Source of the DNA: Seleniibacterium sp963678035
GTDB lineage: Bacteria; Desulfobacterota; Desulfuromonadia; Desulfuromonadales; Geopsychrobacteraceae
Reading direction: 5' to 3'
Length of the DNA: 64,000 nt
Assembly (NCBI GenBank): GCA_963678035.1
Contig: OY782666.1
Coordinates: 496,001-560,000, forward strand
This document shows positions 17,243 to 25,100 of this stretch, piece after piece. Each line of letters begins with the position of its first letter. Within the stretch, counting starts at the first letter, position 1. The notes beneath the pieces are model-generated. The model saw only the letters and a list, made by a program, of their open reading frames with translations. It had not been told where the DNA came from and did not search any database. The position numbers were made by a program, and so were the translations under genes.

Positions 17243-17911
17243 ATGGCAAAGCTGTCAGACTCAGCGAGCATCTTCCAATTGTCTTTTGCTATAAATTCAA
17301 TAATTTCTGTCGTCATTCACCACTATTATAAAAATAGAAACCTCTTCAATAATATATTCATCAGAAAGCTGGAATCCTTCAAGGAGTTCAACCCAAAGAA
17401 AATAAATAAACCAATCGTAAAAAAAGCAATTTTTAAATCTGCGAATTCACCTAAAATACTACTCGCAACTTTCTATTCATGTATATCTATATCGGCAATG
17501 TCAATAATCGCTTCGGCAATTTTATTATTTCTCTCGGCCTCTTCCCCAGACTATGAAATAAGCAACTTCTTACTGTTTTTATATGTAACTTTATTTTTGT
17601 TTATTACTCCAGCTGTCTATTTTTCATTCTATTTGATCTCTAACAAGTTGCCGAATCTCGCTAGAAATGAAATAAATTTCACCTTGGACGATGTCCATTC
17701 TTATAACAACTTATTGGAACTAGTTGACCTCGGTGAAGAAATTAAAGAAATGAATTACTCTTTAGAACTATCAAGATACAAAAGAAAGATTAAAAGAGCG
17801 AAGAAGAAAATAAAGAGAAAGTTCCCAAAAACATATGAATTTATTGACAATTTAGGTACAAAAATTCGTCTAATACTTATCCGGCCCCCGGCCGTCAAGA
17901 GTAAAGAATAG
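17243..17911 (+). CDS. Hypothetical AT-rich membrane protein
   Basis: A 222-residue protein with an N-terminal hydrophobic stretch and two clear membrane segments (about residues 75-98 and 108-132), followed by a very basic helical tail rich in Lys and Arg (KRKIKRAKKKIKRKF). Base composition is much richer in A and T than flanking core genes, which suggests recent acquisition. An AAGAAAAGAGA ribosome-type site precedes the ATG. No family recognised. Confidence 0.65.
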   Translation: MAKLSDSASIFQLSFAINSIISVVIHHYYKNRNLFNNIFIRKLESFKEFNPKKINKPIVKKAIFKSANSPKILLATFYSCISISAMSIIASAILLFLSASSPDYEISNFLLFLYVTLFLFITPAVYFSFYLISNKLPNLARNEINFTLDDVHSYNNLLELVDLGEEIKEMNYSLELSRYKRKIKRAKKKIKRKFPKTYEFIDNLGTKIRLILIRPPAVKSKE

Positions 17912-18401
17912 CGTTAACGTAAAAGAGCCATCTTTTCGTTCTTTGACAAGCGACTGATCTACTAGCAACCATCCGGCTTCTGACTTGGGCTTTGCAACGG
18001 GCTGCAGTCACGATTCTGCTCCCAAACACTTATCGAGGCTCTTATCCACAGAAGCCGGACCTTTGGTTGCATCCTGATCTTCTGCCACCTGGAAACACGT
18101 GCGGACCCTGGTGCCGTTCCAGTCAATAAGGGCGGGCTTCATCTGTTGTGCTGATGATCCCAGTTAGTTACAGAATCGGGTCAGGGGCAGAACCGGCGCG
18201 GGCCGTGTTCGACCATCGCGCAAAATATGAGGGAGCGAGACGGACCTCCAATCAACGCAAGCCAGCTGAAGGTCGATCCATGATCACCAAGCCTTTGTCG
18301 TCGGCTGATTTCACCAGAAGATGAGTTTCTTAGGCTTGTGAACGATCTTGGGTCCCAGATTCCGCCAGTTAGACGGCCAGGCTGATCCGCCTCCTCCCGA
18401 A
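17912..18401 (-). other. Noncoding region 3' of the IS110-type transposase
   Basis: 490 bp between a cassette gene and the true end of the transposase frame, with no believable gene. It begins with GTTAACG (a possible left attC remnant) and holds a large inverted repeat (17965-18070). In IS1111-group members of the IS110 family, the region downstream of the transposase encodes the bridge/seeker RNA that chooses the target. This stretch is the right place and size for one, but no RNA was identified directly. Confidence 0.4.
17965..18070. repeat. Long inverted repeat
   Basis: Arms GCAACCATCCGGCTTCTG (17965-17982) and its near complement CAGAAGCCGGACCTTTGGTTGC (18049-18070, 4-nt bulge) enclose 66 nt. 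The pairing is strong enough for a stable RNA or cruciform. It lies in the noncoding side of the IS110-type element. Confidence 0.5.
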
Positions 18402-19444
18402 TCAGGACCTTAAGAACAATTCCTGGTCAAAAGGCACCTGATTCTTCAGCATGTAATAAACGGCGCGCCCTAAGCGGGCCGATAAAATGGCCAAAGCTTT
18501 GCCCTTACCGTGATGACTGGCCATTTTCTGTACGATCTGCTGCATGGGTTATTCCCTTTAAGCATGAGAACGATGGCTTCTCCAAAAGCCCAGCGCAAGT
18601 GAGCATTGCCAATCCGCTTGCCGGAATGGCCGTAAGACTTCCCGTTTGATTCCTTGGCCGGCTTGACCAGGCGACAGTAGGAGATAAAGTCCTGGACACG
18701 GGGGAAGCGGGCGATATCCTCAATTTCGTAAAGGATAACCAGGGAAAGAATCCTGCCCACCCCGGGAATGGATTTAAGCAGTGCCAGGCTGACGGGGTCA
18801 TGGCTCATGGCCACCTTTTCGAGTTGGCGCTCCAAGACACCAAGCAGCTGATCGTAGTGTTCAATTGTGGCCAGATCGATTTCGATCATTCCTCGGACAA
18901 TGGGGTCTTTGAACTTCTGCGGCAATCCTTCGCGCTGACTCGGTTTGGCGACACAGCCTAAAGGATCAGGCAGATTATATTGCGATGCGGTATTCTGAAT
19001 ATGGGCAATCAGTTCAGCCCGCTTCCGAGCCAAATGATTGCGCCGCCGCAGCAGATCACGGGTCGCCCGCATCTTTGCAGGATAGGCATAAGCCAGCGGG
19101 AAAGTACCGCCGCGCAGCAGTACGGCGATTTTATGCGAATCGATCTTGTCATTCTTGGCCTTGCCTTCATGAATGGCCCGCATGTAAAGAGCATGCCCGA
19201 GGACAAAATCAATGCCTTCATCGGCACAGAGGTTGGCCAGCCAGTACCAGGTGAACATACACTCACAACCGACGATAAGACCTTCACGGTACGGCTTGAT
19301 CAGGCGCAGAAATGCTTTCGGTTTGGTCGGAATGTTCTTATGAACAACGATCTCACCGACTGCGTTGAGAATGCAGACATACATGGCGTCGGCATGGAGA
19401 TCGACACCACAATAAAACTGATGCTGTTTCGTGTAAAATCTCAT
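18402..19444 (-). pseudogene. IS110-family transposase, frameshifted near the C terminus
   Basis: DEDD-type transposase of the IS110 family. N-terminal RuvC-like domain with GVDLHAD, an E in GCECMFTWYW, and KNDKIDSHKIA; C-terminal Tnp_20 domain with IPGVGRILSL and YGHSGKRIGNAHLRW carrying the expected serine. The frame from 19444 reaches KGNNP and then reads an unrelated 25-residue tail to a stop at 18470. In the next frame the expected ending is intact (MQQIVQKMASHHGKGKALAI through QELFLRS, stop at 18402). A single-base loss near 18545-18550 explains this. The element is likely immobile unless it is a sequencing error. Confidence 0.8.
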
Positions 19445-19522
19445 GGTGCAGGCTCCTTTCTTTGAGGGTTATGGTTACTCAAAGGATAGCGGATGGTCCG
19501 CTACCTGGAGGGGGCCTGCACT

Positions 19523-19597
19523 AAGTATCAAATGCGTCAACGCGGATTGCTTTTCCCGCTGGCGCTCCAAAAGCAACCGGTTACGCAAGCGTTAGCA
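19523..19597 (+). repeat. attC-like recombination site 5 (left box missing or displaced)
   Basis: Inner boxes GCGTCAACGCGG and CCGGTTACGC pair, the middle carries ATTGCTTTT/AAAAGCAAC, and the right end is AAGCGTTAGCA just before the next cassette gene. The left outer box expected upstream is replaced by the end of the IS110-type element. Confidence 0.6.
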
Positions 19598-19615
19598 GTA
19601 TGAGTGAGAAAGCAG

Positions 19616-20443
19616 ATGGACTATAAATACTTAACGTACACACCAAGATGGGTAAAAACAACAGCAATTATCATATTACTAATAACATCTATTTTTTCAT
19701 TTTGTGTAATAGTTATTTCATGGAATGAACCAAATAGATTAATTTTAATAGAACCAGCAATGACGATGATGCAAATATCGCTGTCGGCATTAGCAATTTT
19801 GTTAATGATAATTTTCTCCCAGATCGGTGCAACTCCAGAAAGATTCAACGAAGAATGCGAAAGATTTCTAAGTTACTTCCTCCCTAAACGATTAGAGCAA
19901 ATTGATTTTATATGGCCAGATTTTAATAAGATTGAATCTGGAATTGGCGAAAGAGTAAAAAATACTTTTTCTAGTAGTTTATTGGTCCCCGAATCTATCA
20001 CTAAAATTAAGATTCAGAAGCCTAAAAATGTTCCATTTGCATTATATAAAATTACTGCTTATGAAACTGAAATGACATTGTTTGTACAGGTAAATGTTAA
20101 GGAGATAGTTGTTAAGTATTTTATACCTGTTTCCGAAAGCAATATTGATCTAGCAAATAAGGTTTCAGATTTATCATTTGATGGCTCTGAAAGAGACAGA
20201 GGTTACTATGTGGCTAAATCAGATAAAAATATAGCCCAATTTGGGAATATCAGATGTCTAGAGACTCAGTTATCTTGGTCTCTTGATAATGATTTTTTAC
20301 TTAGCGGAAGTGATAAACTTTTTGTGGCAAATACAATTTCGTTGGTTACAAGAGCCTTTCTTATGAGATGTAAAGAATTTTACATTGATATCAAGATCAA
20401 TGAAGTTAACAGTAACGTTATGGAATCATATGAAAAATTATAA
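19616..20443 (+). CDS. Hypothetical AT-rich membrane protein
   Basis: A 275-residue protein with two N-terminal membrane helices (about residues 15-38 and 49-68) and a long cytoplasmic or periplasmic C-terminal part of mixed strand and helix. I choose ATG at 19616; a GTG 12 bp upstream is possible. Composition is strongly AT-rich. No family recognised. It lies directly behind attC-like site 5, like the other cassette genes. Confidence 0.65.
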   Translation: MDYKYLTYTPRWVKTTAIIILLITSIFSFCVIVISWNEPNRLILIEPAMTMMQISLSALAILLMIIFSQIGATPERFNEECERFLSYFLPKRLEQIDFIWPDFNKIESGIGERVKNTFSSSLLVPESITKIKIQKPKNVPFALYKITAYETEMTLFVQVNVKEIVVKYFIPVSESNIDLANKVSDLSFDGSERDRGYYVAKSDKNIAQFGNIRCLETQLSWSLDNDFLLSGSDKLFVANTISLVTRAFLMRCKEFYIDIKINEVNSNVMESYEKL

Positions 20444-20450
20444 TTATGCT

Positions 20451-20513
20451 GCTAACAAATCATTCCGCTGGATTTGGCAAACAGCCGCGAAACCAGTGAA
20501 TTCTACGTTATGC
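20451..20513 (+). repeat. Candidate attC-like site 6
   Basis: Left GCTAACAAATC and right CTACGTTATGC pair as outer boxes, and CCGCTGG with CCAGTGA as inner boxes; about 63 bp. The start codon of the next frame lies inside the right core. The open frame also continues upstream through this region, so it may instead be coding remnant. Confidence 0.4.
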
Positions 20514-20889
20514 AAGAAGTCACTGCTTTTCACCCTGACCAACATGGACATTTAGTTTTGAAGCCTGACATTAGAACTATTAGAGGCTCTATGTGGCAAC
20601 CGTCTAAAAATGCTGAAAAGTCTTCCGAAGACGACACTCTACGATCCAGTTTTGTAAGCGAACTTTATACAAAGTATCGGCACTTCACCCTTTGGCCCCC
20701 TAAAAACCAAAAATAATATTCCTAAAAATTATTGTTCAGTTTTGGGATGAAAGTGATATCCCAAAAGACGTTCAAGAGTGTATTGAATCATGGCAAAGTC
20801 TTAAATCTGAAGGTTTTGAACATCGCTTATTCAGTAACAGTACTGCTAGAAAGTTTATTGTAGATAACCTGAACGAAGATGAAAAACTA
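20510..20889 (+). pseudogene. Broken glycosyltransferase (OCH1/GT32-like), two frameshifts and 3' truncation
   Basis: From ATG 20510 the frame reads 68 codons to a TAA at 20714. Skipping one A in the CAAAAATAAT run (about 20709-20714) and one in the CCTAAAAATT run (about 20721-20727) restores IPKIIVQFWDESDIP followed by ESWQSLKSEGFEHRLFSN, the N-terminal signature of OCH1/capsular glycosyltransferases. The homology stops at 20889, where the REP-associated transposase unit begins, so most of the enzyme is missing. Two independent A-run errors argue for decay, although homopolymer sequencing error must be considered. Confidence 0.65.
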
Positions 20890-21621
20890 GGGACACTGCC
20901 CATATTTAACCGTTGTCTTAAGACTGCAATGCCGCTACACTCTCCTCATGCCAAGAATCGCTCGCATAGTTGCTCCCGGATACCCTCACCATGTCACCCA
21001 GTGTGGCAATAACCGCTCTATTGTCTTTTTCGACGACGAGGACCGGCAGGCCTATCTGCAATTGCTGGATAAGTACAGCAAAGCATTTCATTTACACATT
21101 TGGGCTTATTGCCTGATGGATAACCATGTTCATCTGTTGGTTGTCCCGGAGAAAGAGAACGCGCTTGCTCGTGGTATCGGTTTGACCAATCAGGTCTATA
21201 CACAATATCTCAATCGTAAGCTGAATCAGAGTGGTCGTATTTGGCAGAATTGCTTTTTCTCCTGTCTTGTCGAAAACGACGAATATCTTTGGATCGTAGC
21301 ACGGTGCATTGAACGTAATCCGATCAAGGTTGGTCTGGTGGGCTATGCCGAGGATTATCGTTGGTCCAGCGCCAAAGCCCATTTGACACTGGCTCAGGAC
21401 GATCTTTTACAGGAGCCGTCCTGGCTGGAAGAAACAGACAGAAGCCGGTATGGTGAATTCATTCTGAACAGCGATGAGGACGCGGAAAACAAACTGCGTA
21501 AAGCCACCCGCACCGGGCGTCCATTCGGCTCGGAGAACTTTATTGACAACATGGAATATCAGTTGAATGCTACATTGAGGCCCCGTAAGCCGGGAGACCA
21601 AGAAAAGCTGGGGAGTGCCCC
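20890..21621 (+). mobile_element. REP-associated transposase unit (RAYT)
   Basis: The Y1-type transposase gene is flanked by related short palindromic motifs, GGGACACTGCCC (20890-20901) upstream and GGGGAGTGCCCC (21610-21621) around the gene end. This matches the usual pairing of RAYT genes with REP sequences. The unit cuts off the glycosyltransferase remnant. Confidence 0.55.
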
Positions 21622-21634
21622 TAGTTTTTCCTAG
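20948..21634 (+). CDS. REP-associated tyrosine transposase, probably inactive
   Basis: A 228-residue HUH/Y1 transposase of the IS200-like RAYT family. The N terminus MPRIARIVAPGYPHHVTQ and the histidine pair in MDNHVHLLVVP (about residues 57-67) are typical. At the place where relatives have RYVERNP, this protein reads RCIERNP: the tyrosine expected to form the DNA link is replaced by cysteine. If that alignment is right the enzyme cannot cut DNA. RAYT proteins normally act on REP palindromes and are usually single-copy. The ATG at 20948 is well supported by homology. Confidence 0.85.
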   Translation: MPRIARIVAPGYPHHVTQCGNNRSIVFFDDEDRQAYLQLLDKYSKAFHLHIWAYCLMDNHVHLLVVPEKENALARGIGLTNQVYTQYLNRKLNQSGRIWQNCFFSCLVENDEYLWIVARCIERNPIKVGLVGYAEDYRWSSAKAHLTLAQDDLLQEPSWLEETDRSRYGEFILNSDEDAENKLRKATRTGRPFGSENFIDNMEYQLNATLRPRKPGDQEKLGSAPSFS

Positions 21635-22143
21635 TTTTTTATTGTCATCCAACCCCGCTACCTTTCTTAAACAACCCCATTCAGGCATTATTGGACAAAT
21701 TCATCCACCCGTTATTGCATTCTCCCTCTTCCACACATATTGTCCGAAAGTCTGCGTGGTGGTGGAAGATAAAAACTAATTGAGGTAAGACACTATTGCA
21801 AAACAAAATGCAAGACACTCGAACCCTGTGATTTCATGTTGAGGTGTTGAATATCCTGAATTTCGTGAAATTTGAGAAGCTTCTCACTCAAATCGGCAAA
21901 TGGAAATTTTTGTAGCCAACTTAGTGATAATTGATCTTAAATGCAGGAGATGCCCCTCGTTGTTTTTACAAAGACTGCCAGTTCTGGTCCCCGATCTGTC
22001 CTTTACATGGACGGAACTTACTGACGGAAAGGCAATGGTGCTGGCATATTAAAGGATTCAGGAATGAATTAGGATTAATGGCATCAGGGTCCCACATTTG
22101 GGGCTTAATATAGGTTGAAGGTCGAATTTGAGAGGGATAAAAA
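21635..22143. other. Intergenic region before the STAND NTPase gene
   Basis: 509 bp without a believable gene. It must carry the promoter of the large NTPase gene; AT-rich sequence around 21770-21930 is suitable, but I see no clear -35/-10 pair. The ribosome site GAGAGGGA precedes the gene start. Confidence 0.4.
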
Positions 22144-25100
22144 ATGGGTGAAGCTATCACAGCAGCAATAATAGCTAAGCTATCTGATATTGTATTAGGC
22201 CATTTTTCTGGGAAGGTATTAGATGCGGCCCAGAGAAAAATAGTCTCAGCTATTCTAAAAGATCGAAATACTAAAGCTGTATTTAAGAAAGCTATTATCA
22301 AGGGGCTTGAACAATTCAACCATCAGTGCCCGGCATTTAATCATATCCTGTTTCACCAAGACGACTTCTTCAAACCATATATTCTTCCTCAGCTAGCAAG
22401 GCTTCTCGAAAGAGCCAATAAACCGAATATTTCAGAACTAGAAGAGAACCATCGGCAAGTTTTCGGACAGGAATTTGCTGGTGTCCAACATGCCATGCAA
22501 ACGCTTGTCAATTGTATTGAATCTTCATTAAATGAGGCTCCGGAATTAGCTCCTTTCTTAGATTCTGCAAACATCAGAGAAATTCGCGAGAGTATTCGTA
22601 ATGAAATTTCTCCAGACCTTGGAAATATTGGAAGGGATGTTGGCGAAATCAAAAAGCTGGTTGAACAGGTTTCTTTGGATGAAGTCCAAATAAAAAACGA
22701 CCTGGCTCCTCTTGACGAGTCGACGACAAAACAATTACTGCACGAAAAGTCTCTCGATCTCCTTTCCTGGCCGCAAACTCTTTCATCAGGTGAGTGGATT
22801 GAACGTCCGGAACTGGAAGCCCTCCAAAAAACAGTCAACGAAAATGAAAACAGCTCAATCGTTCTTTTAGGCGGACCGGGCAGCGGGAAATCGGCCCTAC
22901 TCGCTCGTTTTGGTTCAATGGCGACCAGCGAAAACCACCATCTTCTCGCGATCAAAGCCGATATGATGCCGAGCGAAATCAATTCTCAAGAACAGTTAAG
23001 GAAATGGTTATCGCTACCTATACCTGTGGAAGATTGCATCAGAGAGTTGGCCGAGCAAAAGAAAGTTATCCTACTGATAGATCAGCTCGACGCATTATGC
23101 GATTTGATTGATATCCGGACGGAACGTTTGTCCGTTTTAATCGATTTAGCGAATCGTTTTGTTAATGTTCCAAATGTTTACACGATCCTTTCCTGCCGAG
23201 ACTTTGAATTTAAATATGATGTCAGGTTCCAGCGTCTCGGTGCCGAAGAATTGTGCCTGAGCCTTCCGAATCTTGATACGGTTGATGAGTTATTAAAGAA
23301 ACGCAGCATAGACGTATCCAGTTGGCCAGCAAACTTCAGAGAAATGTTGCGTACGCCTCAGCACCTGAAAATTTACTTCGATTTTCTCAGCGACATTGGG
23401 ACTCCGGAGTTTTCTACATATCAAACGATGCTGGAAGCAGTTTGGCAAAAACAGATAGTTCGGCAGGTGTCTGGTGCCGAATTGGCTCTTTTAGCTCAGG
23501 ATGTAGCAACATCGTTAGCTGAAAATGAAGAATTATGGTCGCCAGTATCTAGATTTGAGGATCATTTTAAGAATGTCGAGCGACTTGTAGCCAATGGGAT
23601 TTTAACATTTGACGCAGAGCGGAAGAAAATCGGGTTTGCTCACCAGACGTTGTTCGATTTTACCAGAGCAAAAGCGTTTGCCGCTGGGAAGGGGAAACTT
23701 GCCGATTTTGTTCTTGCACGCCAGGGCGCACTTTTCATTCGCCCAGCACTTTGGAGCAGTCTGGTCTATTTACGCGGAACAAGTACGGTGGAGTATTACC
23801 GTGAGTTTGCCAAACTTTGGGAAGAAAAAACACTACGTACACATGTACGTCTTATGCTCATGGAATTTCTGGGTGGGCTAAATGATCCCGATGACCAAGA
23901 GGCATTGTGGCTGATGCCATATCTTGAACATGAAAAACTATCGGGGACAGCCTTAGCCGTGATGCAAGGAAGTCTCGGCTGGTTTTACAGAATTAGGGAT
24001 TCTTTCCTGCCAGCAATAATGTGCTCCGGCAATGAGACTGCTAGGCGTGCCTCTTGGTTTTTAAGATCTGCATGGGATTTTGCGCGCAAAGACATCTTGG
24101 ACTTAATTGAAAAACATTGGCTCCGAGAGCCCAAGAAAAATGAGTTGGCATTAGAATTGTTGAACTATCTCGGTTCGTGGGATGAAAGGTCGTGCGCAAT
24201 AGCCGAGAAAATTCTATCCCGAATGAATATTCGAAATGAATGGTACATTAATGGGCTTATAGCCACAGTTTCAGCGAGTAGGCCGGAATTGGCGCCGATC
24301 CTTGTTAAAGCTGTTTTCACCTCACAATTAAACATTGCGAAAAACGAAACGAAAAAAGAAAAACTACCTGATTCAAATGACGTATCGGTTTGCGAAAACG
24401 AGATGGAGGAACAGGTTGCTGAGCTAATGAGTAAAAGATTCCAAGAGACGGCGCCATTCTCAAAACTACTTGAAGCCAACGATTGGTATGACTTGCCGGA
24501 AATCGCGAAAGCCGCGCCAAGAAAGTTTCTTGAGGAGGTTTTTCCTTGGTTTGTGCAAGTGATCACTATTACTGCTCGGGACGAAAACAAATTAATCCTG
24601 ACTTACAAGGATAATGCGGGGCTTGCGACATGTACATTTGATATGGAAAGAAAAGGAAAAAGTTATCCAGTCATGCTGTCATTGGTAGTCTCTGTAGAAA
24701 CAGTTGCTGAAAATGACCCGGATGGCTTTATTCATTTTATGGACAAGTGGAAAGATTTGGAACTTCTTTCAGTTCATAGGCTTCTTGCAAAAGGATTAGA
24801 GAAATTAATAAGCAAACGACCAAACGTCGTCTTGGAATATTTACTTGCTGACCCACGTAGATTTGTTGTTGGCGATATGGAAAATTACCACTCTTATTCA
24901 CAGATATTAATATCTCAATTATCTGAAGTTCTGGATGATGTGTCTTTTTGTCTGCTGGAAAAGACAATTCTAGAGTGGAAATATTATCAACATCATCCGA
25001 AGGAGGATGGCCCTGCCTTAAAAAGAGACCGAGCAAAATACGAAAGAGAACATCGTCTTCGTCTATTGTTGGCATTGTCACAGAGCAAATTGTCTGATGC

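Larger units (their letters stand above)
17920..19530 (-). mobile_element. IS110/IS1111-family insertion sequence in or against an attC site (ends approximate)
   Basis: Carries a frameshifted DEDD transposase, a short 5' side (about 85 bp) and a longer 3' noncoding side (up to 480 bp), the layout of the IS1111 group. The 5' side has a hairpin of GTGCAGGCTCC and GGGGGCCTGCAC. Its upper end abuts attC-like site 5, and GTTAACG at the other end could be the displaced left box of the same attC. IS110-family ends lack classic terminal inverted repeats and target duplications, so exact borders cannot be set by eye. Confidence 0.55.
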
